This document shows positions 35,645 to 44,198 of a DNA stretch of 64,000 nucleotides, piece after piece. The DNA comes from Cupriavidus necator (GTDB lineage Bacteria; Pseudomonadota; Gammaproteobacteria; Burkholderiales; Burkholderiaceae): contig CP074381.1 in the NCBI GenBank assembly GCA_022041995.1, positions 868,001 through 932,000 on the forward strand, given 5' to 3'. The number at the start of each line of letters is the position of its first letter. Position 1 is the stretch's first letter. A program made the position numbers and the translations under genes. The notes beneath the pieces were generated by a model. It saw only the letters and a list, made by a program, of their open reading frames with translations, ran no database searches and was not told where the DNA came from.

Positions 35645-35693
35645 GTTCGGGAATCCGGACCGGGCTGCGACAGTGCCGTTCGGAAACCCGAAC
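35645..35693. promoter_or_regulatory. Two tandem DctD-type upstream activator palindromes
   Basis: Site 1 at 35678-35693: GTTCGG-AAAC-CCGAAC, perfect inverted repeat. Site 2 at 35645-35660: GTTCGG-GAAT-CCGGAC, one mismatch. Centres are 33 bp apart (three helical turns), 80-120 bp upstream of the sigma54 promoter, the expected layout for cooperative binding of an NtrC-type activator such as DctD. Confidence 0.72.
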
Positions 35694-35883
35694 GAGCTTA
35701 TAAGCGTTAACCCGCGGTTTTGGGCAGGCCGGACTGACAGCGTGGCCGGACGCAATGAATGGAGAAGTGATGCATGAGGCGCCCTCGCTGACCGCGTGGC
35801 GCGGCGCTGGCGAGGGGCGTGGGAGGAGGGGAGGAGGGGGAGGAGGGAGAACGGCTCGCAGGACGGGCGGCGCCAGCCGCCGC

Positions 35884-37179
35884 TTATTTCAGTCTGCGCC
35901 CCAGCGTTTCCGGCACCATCGCCAGGCCGATCAGCGACACCAGGCCGCAGCCGATCACATACAGCGCGGGCGCGTTGACGTCACCGGTGATCTGGATCAG
36001 CCGGGTCGAAAAATACTGCGCAAAGCCGCCGAAGATCGCGATCGCCACGCAATAGGCGATCGACAGCCCGGTGGCGCGCAGCCGCTGCGGCAGCACTTCG
36101 CTGACTAGCACCATCGAGGCCGGCGCGGTCATCGACATCGGCACCGACAGGCAGCCCACCACCACCAGCAGGCGCGTGAGCGACGGCTCGGCGTTGATCA
36201 GCACGAAGGCCGGGTAGACCATCGCCAGCAGCGCCACGCGCGACCACAGCACCACGGTCTTGCGGCCGATGCGGTCAGCCAGCCAGCCCGCGAACGGCGA
36301 CAGCACCACCTGCACCAGCGCCGCCACGCACGCCGCCCAGATGCCCAGTGACAGCGGCATCTTCAGCACGCTGACCGCGTAGTTGCTGAGGTAGTACACG
36401 ACGATATAGGTCGAAGAGGCCAGGCCGATCATCAGCAGGATGCTGGCGATCACCTCGCGGCCATGGCGGCGCAGCAGCGGCCATTGCGCGGCGTGCTCGC
36501 CGTGGCGCGCGGGCGCGGTTTCTTCCAGCCGGCGGCGGATCACCAGGCCGACCGGGATCACCAGGATGCCGATCAGGAAGGCGAGGCGCCAGCCCCAGGC
36601 TTCCAGGTCGGCCGGCGCCAGCACGTTGCTCAGCACCAGGCCGGTGATCGCGCCCAGCAGCGCCGCCAGGCCCTGGCTGAACGGCTGCCATGCGGTATAG
36701 AAGCCGCGCGTGCGGTCATCGGCGTATTCCAGCAGCAGCGCGGTCGATGCGCCCATCTCGCCGCCGATGGCAAAGCCCTGCACCAGCCGCGCCGTCACCA
36801 CCATCACCGGTGCCAGGATGCCGATCTGCGCGTACGGCGGCGTCACCACGAAAATCAGCGAGCTCAGCCCCATCAGCCACAGCGTCAGCGCCACCGCCGG
36901 CTTGCGCCCGGCGCGGTCGGCGTACATGCCGATCAGCAGGCCGCCCAGCGGGCGCATCAGGAAGCCGACGCCAAAGGTGGCGAACGACATCAGCAGTTGC
37001 CCGGTAGGGTTGTCGACCGGGAAGTAGAGCCGGCCGATCAGCGTGGCAAAGAAGCTGTAGACGACGAAATCGTAGAACTCCAGGCCATTGCCGATGGTGA
37101 TGGCGGCAATGGCGCGCGTGCGTGACAGCTGCGCCTGGGGCGCCGCGACCGCCGCGCCGGCGGTGGTGTCGATGGACAT
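35884..37179 (-). CDS. MFS transporter, metabolite:H+ symporter type
   Basis: 431 residues with twelve membrane segments. The opening AITIGNGLEFYDFVVYSFFA and the loop GMYADRAGRKPAVALTLWLM are typical of the metabolite:H+ symporter branch (KgtP, ShiA, ProP relatives). ATG at 37179 is preceded by GGAGACACCC; the open frame extends 56 codons further without similarity. It follows hutU by 115 bp on the same strand, so import of urocanate, histidine or a related acid is a reasonable inference but not shown. Confidence 0.85.
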   Translation of the reverse strand: MSIDTTAGAAVAAPQAQLSRTRAIAAITIGNGLEFYDFVVYSFFATLIGRLYFPVDNPTGQLLMSFATFGVGFLMRPLGGLLIGMYADRAGRKPAVALTLWLMGLSSLIFVVTPPYAQIGILAPVMVVTARLVQGFAIGGEMGASTALLLEYADDRTRGFYTAWQPFSQGLAALLGAITGLVLSNVLAPADLEAWGWRLAFLIGILVIPVGLVIRRRLEETAPARHGEHAAQWPLLRRHGREVIASILLMIGLASSTYIVVYYLSNYAVSVLKMPLSLGIWAACVAALVQVVLSPFAGWLADRIGRKTVVLWSRVALLAMVYPAFVLINAEPSLTRLLVVVGCLSVPMSMTAPASMVLVSEVLPQRLRATGLSIAYCVAIAIFGGFAQYFSTRLIQITGDVNAPALYVIGCGLVSLIGLAMVPETLGRRLK

Positions 37180-37294
37180 GGGTGTCTCCGTAAACGATAA
37201 GGCGCCGGCCGAGGCGAACGTGGCGCCCCGGCGGCAGAACGGCTCTTGCTGGCCGCGGGTCAGTCGCGCGATGCGTGGTTCAGCATCGGCAGGT

Positions 37295-38952
37295 TCAGGC
37301 CTGTTCGCGCGCGCAGTCGACGGCGATCTGGTAGCCGGCGTCGGCATGGCGCATCACGCCGGTGGCGGGGTCGTTGTGCAGCACGCGGGCGATGCGCGCG
37401 GCGGCCTCATCGGTGCCGTCGCAAACGATCACCACGCCGGAATGCTGCGAGAAGCCCATGCCGACGCCGCCGCCATGGTGCAGGCTGACCCAGGTGGCGC
37501 CGCTGGCGGTGTTGAGCAGCGCGTTCAGCAGCGGCCAGTCGGACACGGCGTCAGAGCCGTCCTGCATGGCCTCGGTCTCGCGGTTGGGGCTGGCGACCGA
37601 GCCCGAATCCAGGTGGTCGCGGCCGATCACGACCGGCGCCGACAGCTCGCCGCTGCGCACCATCTCATTGAAGGCCAGGCCCAGCTTGGCGCGCAGGCCC
37701 AGGCCCACCCAGCAGATCCGTGCCGGCAGGCCCTGGAAGCTGATGCGCTCGCGCGCCATGTCGAGCCAGCGGTGCAGGTGCTCATCATCGGGGATCAGTT
37801 CCTTGACCTTGGCGTCGGTCTTGTAGATGTCCTGCGGATCGCCCGACAGCGCGGCCCAGCGGAACGGCCCGATGCCGCGGCAGAACAGCGGGCGGATATA
37901 GGCGGGCACGAAGCCGGGGAAGTCGAAGGCGTTGGCCACGCCTTCTTCCTTGGCCATCTGGCGGATATTGTTGCCGTAGTCGAAGGTCGGCACGCCCATC
38001 TGCTGGAACGCCAGCATGGCGCGCACATGCGCGGCCATCGACGCCTTGGCGGCCTTGACCACCGCCGCCGGCTCGCGCTGCGCGCGCTCGCGGTATTGGT
38101 CCCAGCTCCAGCCGGCCGGCAGGTAGCCGTTGAGCGGGTCATGCGCGCTGGTCTGGTCGGTGACCATGTCCGGCGCACGCCGCGGCGCACCAGCTCGGGC
38201 AGCACCTCGGCGGCGTTGGCGCACAGCGCGATCGAGATCGCCTTGCCCTGCGAGGTATAGCGGTCGATGCGGGCCAGCGCGTCGTCCAGGTCGGTGGCCT
38301 GCTCGTCGACATAGCGGGTCTTCAGACGGAAGTCGATGCGGCTTTGCTGGCATTCGATGTTCAGCGAACAGGCGCCGGCCAGCGTGGCGGCCAGCGGCTG
38401 CGCGCCGCCCATGCCGCCGAGGCCGGCGGTCAGCACCCAGCGGCCCTTCAGGTCGCCGCCGAAGTGCTGGCGGCCGGCTTCGACGAAGGTCTCATAGGTG
38501 CCCTGCACGATGCCCTGGCTGCCGATATAGATCCAGCTGCCAGCGGTCATCTGGCCGTACATGGCCAGGCCCCGGGCATCGAGTTCGTTGAAGTGTTCCC
38601 AGTTGGCCCAGTGGGGCACCAGGTTGGAGTTGGCGATCAGCACGCGCGGCGCGTCGCGATGGGTGCGGAACACACCGACGGGCTTGCCCGACTGCACCAG
38701 CAGGGTCTGGTCGTCTTCCAGGCGGATCAGGGCCTCGACGATGCGGTCATAGCATTCCCAGTTGCGGGCGGCGCGGCCGATGCCGCCATAGACCACCAGT
38801 TCCTTCGGATTCTCCGCGACCTCGGGGTCGAGGTTGTTCATCAGCATGCGCAGCGGGGCTTCCGTAAGCCAGCTCCTGGCCGTCAGCGTGGTGCCGCGGG
38901 GGGCGCGGATTTCGGTGTCGCGGAAACGCGTGGTGGTGGTGGTCTTGGTCAC
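37295..38952 (-). CDS. hutU: Urocanate hydratase HutU, one frame break
   Basis: About 553 codons for urocanase: urocanate + H2O to 4-imidazolone-5-propionate, second step of histidine degradation, with tightly bound NAD. Signature stretches: [47 protein letters not shown] (NAD loop), and [20 protein letters not shown]. Start is GTG at 38952 with GGAG seven bases upstream. At 38170-38174 the plus strand reads TCCGGCG where TCCGGGCG is needed; without that base the frame leaves RRGVR and resumes as [18 protein letters not shown] sequence error is likely. The HutC operator lies just upstream. Confidence 0.9.
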
Positions 38953-39019
38953 GGGAACTCCTTCGGTCGTGCTGGTCTGGAACGCTCGCTTTTTTGGGCG
39001 ACGCATAGGCATGTATATT

Positions 39020-39033
39020 CCTGTATATACAAG
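39020..39033. promoter_or_regulatory. HutC operator upstream of hutU
   Basis: CCTGTATATACAAG, matching the CTTGTAT-N-TACAAG type HutC site with one difference, 68 bp before the hutU start and downstream of hutC. Further partial repeats (TGTATATTC, AGTACGTATA) flank it. HutC releases DNA on binding urocanate. Confidence 0.7.
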
Positions 39034-39140
39034 TACGTATAAATCGGGGTAATCCCGTAGGCGATCAGCGCCAGCGCGGCGCTTTAATCACAAATGATGT
39101 TGGGGTCTCTTGTGCCCTGGCAGGGCGGCAGGTTCCGGGC

Positions 39141-39887
39141 CTAGGACGTGAACCGGCCTTCCAGGCGATGCAGGGATCCGGGATGCACCAGCCGCACCGA
39201 TGTCACCACGCGGCCCGCGGACCAGGTGCGGCGGCGGATCAGCAGGCATGGCTCGCCCCGCTGGATGGCCAGCAACCCGCATTCTTCCGGCAGCGCCAGC
39301 ACGGCCTCGACCACGTGCTCGCCTTCAGTCAGCGGCGCGATGCGGGACAGGTATTGGTAGGGTGTTTCGCTGGTGAAATCCTGCGCCAGGTAGTCCGGCG
39401 CCACCGCGGCATTGACATAGCGGTCCTCCAGCTGGATCGCCACGTCGTCCTCGTAGTGCACGATCACGGAATGGAACACCCGCTCCTCCAGCGCCACCTC
39501 CAGTGCCGCGGCCTGTGCCGGGCCGGCGCGTTCCGCCTCCAGGCTGATGACGCGCGCATGATGCCGGTGCCCGCGTGAAGCGATGTCTTCGGCAATATTG
39601 TTGACCGCATACAGCGCGGTCCGCCGCTTGGGTTCGGCAACGAACGTGCCGACACCCTGCAGCCGCACCAGCATGCCCTCCGCGGTCAGCTCGCGCAGCG
39701 CGCGATGCACGGTCATGCGGCTCACGCCCAGGGACCCGACCAGTTCGGTCTCAGACGGCACGCGGTGATGCGGCGGCCAGCTGCCGTCAGCGATCCTGCT
39801 GCTGATGTGCTGCTTGACGCGCGCATAGAGCGGCGCCGGCATAGAGTCGGACACGAGCGACAACGGGTTCCCCTTGGGTTCGGCCAT
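39141..39887 (-). CDS. hutC: Histidine utilization repressor HutC (GntR family)
   Basis: 248 residues: GntR winged helix at the N-terminus (ARVKQHISSRIADGSWPP, then ETELVGSLGVSRMTVHRALREL) and a UTRA effector domain (FHSVIVHYEDDVAIQLEDRYVN, then TPYQYLSRIAPLTEGEHVVEA and the RRTWSAGRVVTSVRLVHPG block typical of HutC). It represses hut genes in the absence of urocanate. It lies upstream of hutU on the same strand with the operator between them. Confidence 0.92.
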   Translation of the reverse strand: MAEPKGNPLSLVSDSMPAPLYARVKQHISSRIADGSWPPHHRVPSETELVGSLGVSRMTVHRALRELTAEGMLVRLQGVGTFVAEPKRRTALYAVNNIAEDIASRGHRHHARVISLEAERAGPAQAAALEVALEERVFHSVIVHYEDDVAIQLEDRYVNAAVAPDYLAQDFTSETPYQYLSRIAPLTEGEHVVEAVLALPEECGLLAIQRGEPCLLIRRRTWSAGRVVTSVRLVHPGSLHRLEGRFTS

Positions 39888-39941
39888 GCGGCCATGCGAC
39901 AGGCGCCGAATTTATCATGGCCCGGCACCCTGGCTGGCGGA

Positions 39942-42900
39942 TCAGGATGCCTGCGCGTCGCGTTGCTGGCATCCGGCCAGGAACACGTCCAGCGCCACCG
40001 GCCGCCCGATCACATACCCCTGCGCATAGTCCACCCCGATCGCGCGCAGCGCATCGAGGGTGCGTTCATCCTCCACCCACTCCGCCACCGTGCGCACCCC
40101 CAGCCGGTGCCCGATGTCATTGATCGAGCTGACGATCTCGCGGTCGACCGCGTTGTCGGCCAGTTGCCGGATAAAGCTGCCGTCGATCTTCAGGAAGTCC
40201 ACCGGGAATTGCTTCAGGTAGGCGAACGACGACAGGCCCGAGCCGAAGTCGTCCAGCGACACGGTGCAGCCGGCGCGCCGCATCTCCGCTACCAGCCGGT
40301 TGGCCGCGGCCATGTTGTTGATCAGCGCGGTCTCCGTGATCTCCAGCCGGATGCGGCTGGCGGGCAGGGCGCTGGCCTCCAGCTCGGCATGCAGGAAGGG
40401 CAGCAGGAAGGGCTCGCCGAGCGAATTGGCCGACAGGTTGATCGATACCGACAGCCCGGGCACGGCGCCCAGGCGTTCGCCGTAGCCGCGCAGCACGTTG
40501 CGGATGACCCAGCGGTCGACATGGCCCATCAGGTCGTAGCGCTCGGCGGCGGGAATGAAGGCGCCGGGCATGATCAGCTCGCCGTGCTCGTCGACCATGC
40601 GCACCAGGATCTCGATATGGCGGTGGTCGGCGCCGGCCTCGTTCTCCTCGGGCTGCAGTGCGCGGATTTCCTGCGCGAACAGGCGGAAGCGATTGGCTTC
40701 GAGCGCCGAATGGATGCCGGCCGCGACTTCCAGCTCGCGGTGGTGGCGGCGGGCGTCGCTCTCGTCGCGGCGGTAGACCGAGACGCGGCTGCGGCCGGCG
40801 GCCTTGGCGGCATAGCAGGCCACGTCGGCGCGGCTCATCAGTTCGCTGACCGGGGGCACGTCCAGGTCGATGGCGGCGATGCCGATGCTGGCGCCCACGT
40901 CGTACACGCGCCCTTCCCACGGGAAGCGGCGGCCGCGGATGGCGTCGATCACGCCCTGGCAGACCTGTTCGGCCTGGTCGACGGTGCAGTCCTTGAGCAG
41001 CAGCGCGAACTCGTCGCCGCCCAGGCGCGCCAGCACATCGTCGGGGCGTACATGATTGCGGATCATGTAGCCCAGTTCGCGCAGCAGCACGTCGCCGGCG
41101 CCGTGGCCGGCGGTGTCGTTGACGATCTTGAAGCGGTCCAGGTCGATGAAGCACAGCGCGGCGCGGTGGCCATGCAGCCGCGCCGCGTCGCAGGCTTCAC
41201 GCAGGCGTTGCTCGAACCAGGTGCGGTTGGGCAGCCCGGTCAGCGCATCGTGCATGGCCGAACGCGCCAGCTCGCGCTGCAGCGCGCGCGCGGTAGTGAT
41301 GTCCTGGAATACCAGCACCGCGCCCAGCACCTCGCCGCGCGCGGTCAGCACGGGCGCGGCCGAGTCCTGCACGTCGTGGCGCTCGCCGGTCAGGCTCTGC
41401 AGCACGGCGCCGACCTGCAGGTAGGCGGGGGCGAGCGTGCGCAGGCAGGCTTCGACCGGGCTGGGGATGGGGTCGCCGGAGGCTTCGTCGACGATGCGGA
41501 AGACCTGCTCCAGCGGCAGGCCGTTGGCGCTGGCCATGGTCCAGCCGGTCAGCTGTTCGGCGATCGGGTTCATGAAGGTCACGTGCATGGTCGCATCGGT
41601 GCAGATCACCGCATCGCCGATCGAGCGCAGCGTGATGTGCAGGCGCTCCTTCTCTTCGAACAGCGCCTCGGTCAGCCGCCGCTGCTCGGTGATGTCCCAG
41701 TTGGTGCCGACCAGGGCCTGCGCGGTGCCATCGTCGGTGCGCGTGACCATGGCCATCGCGCGCACGTGGCGCACGTTGCCGCCGGGACGCGCGATGCGGT
41801 ATTCGGTATCGAACGGCGCCTCGCCGCGGATGGCCTGGCGCATCTCGCCGCTGACGCGGCTGACGTCGTCCGGATGCAGCATCGCGATCCATTGCTCCAC
41901 CACTGGCGTGCCGCCCGCGGGGTCGGTGCCGTGCAGCGCGTGCATGCGCGCATCCCAGGTGATGCCGGCGCTGGTGAAGTCCCACTCCCAGATGCCCACG
42001 CCGCCGGCCTCAGCCGCCAGCTGGATGCGGCGCGATAGCCGTTCCAGCTCTTGCTGCGCCAGCTTGCGCGCGTGGACGTCTTCCACCTGGGTGATGAAGT
42101 GCTGCGGCTCGCCGGTCTGTTCGTCGCGCACCAGCGATACCGCCAGCAGGACCCAGCGGTAGTGGCCGTCCTTGTGGCGGTAGCGCTTTTCCAGGCGGTA
42201 GGACTCGATCTTCCCGGACAGCAGGTTGTCGACCTGGCGCAGGTCGCCGGTCAGGTCGTCGGGGTGGGTCAGCTGCTGATAGCTCAGCGCGCGCAGCTCG
42301 GCCGCGCTGTAGCCCAGCAACTCGGTCATGGCGCGGTTGACCGTCTGCCAGCGGCCGTCCATGTCGACCAGCGCCATGCCGATGGCCGAATGCTCCATGG
42401 CCTGGCGAAAGCGCTTGTCGCTGCTGCGCAGGCTGGCGCGGCCGTGCCGGTTCTGCTCGGTCAGGTAGGCGATGCAGGCCGGGAACACCATGATCACCGC
42501 CGCCGACAGCGGCACCGCTTCATGGCGGTGCGCGAGCAGCATCAGCGCCTGCAGGCAGAGCGTGGCAACCAGCGTCAGCAGCGCGGTGGCAAACGGATTG
42601 CCGGCCAGCGCCACCAGCACCAGCGGCAGCGACATCGCGGCAAACGGGTCCTGGCCCTGCCACTGCGCGAAGGCGCCGATGGCCAGGCACAGCGCCAGCG
42701 CGCCCGCCTGCGGCGCCAGCAGCCGCCGCGCGACGGCGGCGCGCACGCGCATCGCCGTCATCGACAACATCATCGGCAGCAACAGCGCCATGCCGAGCGC
42801 GTCGGCCTGCCACCAGGTCCACCAGACCGAGGCGAAGCTGGTGCCATGGGTGGTGGCGATGGCCATGGCGCCGGCGGTGGCCCCCAGTGCCGGCGCCAGG

Positions 42901-43325
42901 ATGCCGCCCACCGCCAGCATCACCGCGAAGGCAGCCAGCGGACCGCGGCGCCCCAGCACGGCATGCCGGTCCAGCAGGCGCAGCAGCCCGAGCGCGAACA
43001 GCATCTCGGCCAGATTGGCGCCGGTCAGCATCAGCGCGGTGGCGACGCTGTCGCCGGCCGCGTGGTTGGCCAGCACGCTGGCGCCCACCATGCCCGCCAG
43101 CAGCCACGGCCCCTCCGCGCGCGGCCGGTGCAGCAGCAGGCCCAGGCCGAAGGCGTTGGGCAGCCACACCGCCGCCACGGTACCGGGCAGCCGCGCCAGC
43201 CACAGCGCAGCCGCCGCCAGCACGAAATAGCCGGCGCCGGCCAGCAGCAAGGGCAGCCAGCGGCGCTGCGGGGCGGAAGGGCCTGGAGCGGCCTGGTGGC
43301 TCGGCGGGGCCGTGTCGAGCGTCAT
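39942..43325 (-). CDS. MASE1-PAS-GGDEF-EAL c-di-GMP signalling protein
   Basis: 1127 residues in one chain: N-terminal MASE1 membrane sensor (residues about 20-310, eight or so segments, with VWLPNAFGLGLLL), three PAS domains with PAC-type ends (SDKRFRQAMEHSAIGMALVD near 325, WDARMHALHG, and ERLHITLRSIGDAVICTDA), GGDEF (motif GGDEF at 769-773) and EAL (HIEILVRM, LEITETALINN, DDFGSG). The GGDEF active site is intact; the EAL motif reads EIL, a variant also present in active phosphodiesterases. Both synthesis and breakdown of c-di-GMP are possible. The start gives a short tail before the first segment. Confidence 0.9.
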   Translation of the reverse strand: MTLDTAPPSHQAAPGPSAPQRRWLPLLLAGAGYFVLAAAALWLARLPGTVAAVWLPNAFGLGLLLHRPRAEGPWLLAGMVGASVLANHAAGDSVATALMLTGANLAEMLFALGLLRLLDRHAVLGRRGPLAAFAVMLAVGGILAPALGATAGAMAIATTHGTSFASVWWTWWQADALGMALLLPMMLSMTAMRVRAAVARRLLAPQAGALALCLAIGAFAQWQGQDPFAAMSLPLVLVALAGNPFATALLTLVATLCLQALMLLAHRHEAVPLSAAVIMVFPACIAYLTEQNRHGRASLRSSDKRFRQAMEHSAIGMALVDMDGRWQTVNRAMTELLGYSAAELRALSYQQLTHPDDLTGDLRQVDNLLSGKIESYRLEKRYRHKDGHYRWVLLAVSLVRDEQTGEPQHFITQVEDVHARKLAQQELERLSRRIQLAAEAGGVGIWEWDFTSAGITWDARMHALHGTDPAGGTPVVEQWIAMLHPDDVSRVSGEMRQAIRGEAPFDTEYRIARPGGNVRHVRAMAMVTRTDDGTAQALVGTNWDITEQRRLTEALFEEKERLHITLRSIGDAVICTDATMHVTFMNPIAEQLTGWTMASANGLPLEQVFRIVDEASGDPIPSPVEACLRTLAPAYLQVGAVLQSLTGERHDVQDSAAPVLTARGEVLGAVLVFQDITTARALQRELARSAMHDALTGLPNRTWFEQRLREACDAARLHGHRAALCFIDLDRFKIVNDTAGHGAGDVLLRELGYMIRNHVRPDDVLARLGGDEFALLLKDCTVDQAEQVCQGVIDAIRGRRFPWEGRVYDVGASIGIAAIDLDVPPVSELMSRADVACYAAKAAGRSRVSVYRRDESDARRHHRELEVAAGIHSALEANRFRLFAQEIRALQPEENEAGADHRHIEILVRMVDEHGELIMPGAFIPAAERYDLMGHVDRWVIRNVLRGYGERLGAVPGLSVSINLSANSLGEPFLLPFLHAELEASALPASRIRLEITETALINNMAAANRLVAEMRRAGCTVSLDDFGSGLSSFAYLKQFPVDFLKIDGSFIRQLADNAVDREIVSSINDIGHRLGVRTVAEWVEDERTLDALRAIGVDYAQGYVIGRPVALDVFLAGCQQRDAQAS

Positions 43326-44007
43326 GGACGAGAACGATGCAAAAAGGCGGTGCGTCTGGGTGGGAAGGAGGCGGCTTGCCCGGCGCACCCGGGCGGCACG
43401 GCCCCCCGGATGCGGGGACGGACTGCCGCCCAGCGTAGGGGCAATGTAGCGAGGATTAGGACGCGGCCATCGGCAGGACAGGGGGCAGGTTGGGGGCTTT
43501 CTTGCCACTGGTGCTGGGGGCGATTTTTTGGTAGGGGCGGCATGAGAACTCTCCGCGATCCTGCCAGGCCAGCGCGCTTCACAATATCAGTTTCCTTGTA
43601 GGGAATTAGGCCGCTCATCGGGGCGATCAGCGCCAGGGGCGCGCCATTGGCGCCAACGCCTTAGTCCCTTCCCATAGCTATTCATTAGCGGCAACACGGT
43701 TTCAAAGGCGGAACCACCGCGGGGCGCCCGAATGTTCGTCGTAATCTTCGGAGTTTTCCGCAGGGATGATGGGAAAGATCCTACTTACTAACGCGGAATG
43801 ACGAACCACTCTGAAAGCAGATCTACTTGGACGACGGCGATCTTCTAGTGACTGATTGAGTCGGCATAAAGGTCGATCCAGCTGCCGGAAAATCTTTGTG
43901 GCATCAGTATTTGTAGCTTCGCGTGCACGTGGAGGAAATGGGGCGTCGCTCCTAAGACGCTCCGTAACGCCAACGCAAACGTTGGCATTTTTAAAAGGAG
44001 TATTGAA
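43326..44007. other. Transition into low-GC island, no recognised gene
   Basis: 680 bases between the GGDEF/EAL gene and the island's peptide gene. From about 43620 base composition falls clearly below that of the neighbouring core genes. One 96-codon open frame (43856-44152) overlaps the hairpin and the real peptide start and has no protein-like features. The promoter of the island operon should be here, and I could not assign it. Confidence 0.5.
43969..43992 (+). terminator. Hairpin plus T-run just before the peptide gene (terminator or attenuator)
   Basis: GCCAACG-CAAA-CGTTGGC, a perfect 7-bp stem, followed by ATTTTT, immediately before the AAAAGGAG ribosome binding site of the 40-residue peptide gene. 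It has the form of a rho-independent terminator but nothing upstream needs one, so it may act as an attenuator in the leader. Confidence 0.65.
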
Positions 44008-44130
44008 ATGTCAAAGGTTTATATTTTTCTCTCGAAAGCCATCAAGCGCTGCACTGGGCACGGCAAGCACTTTGGCTATCACTCCACCTATGCAGGTCAC
44101 CTCGTGGACTCCTGCAATAGCAATACGTGA
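44008..44130 (+). CDS. Putative RiPP precursor peptide, 40 residues
   Basis: ATG at 44008 with AAAAGGAG seven bases upstream, stop at 44128-44130, 68 bp ahead of the radical SAM gene on the same strand. The N-terminal part is basic and hydrophobic (MSKVYIFLSKAIKR, residues 1-14), like a short leader. The C-terminal part, residues 15-40, is bracketed by Cys15 and Cys36 and rich in Gly, His and aromatics: His18, 21, 25 and 31, Phe22, Tyr24 and Tyr28. That composition suits radical crosslinking at aromatic, His or Cys residues. It matches no precursor family I know. Coding is inferred from the ribosome binding site, position and composition. Confidence 0.65.
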   Translation: MSKVYIFLSKAIKRCTGHGKHFGYHSTYAGHLVDSCNSNT

Positions 44131-44198
44131 TCGGCAAATAACTAGGTTCTAGTTATTAGGCGTGCTTCTTCGGTCAGAACTTCCGCGGGGAGAATCCT

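Larger units (their letters stand above)
35296..35883. other. dctA regulatory region and G-rich spacer
   Basis: 588 bases holding the putative leader ORF, the sigma54 promoter and the two activator palindromes listed separately. From 35817 to 35851 the plus strand carries four runs of three to five G separated by AGGA-type linkers, able in principle to form a G-quadruplex. 35700-35883 has no gene. Confidence 0.55.

Noticed and set aside
40117..41154. 345-codon frame within the GGDEF/EAL gene in another phase
   Set aside because: Out-of-phase shadow of the conserved GGDEF-EAL coding sequence.
43856..44152. 96-codon open frame overlapping the island peptide gene
   Set aside because: No ribosome binding site, spans the hairpin and the better-supported 40-residue frame, and its sequence is Arg/Ser-rich shadow-like.
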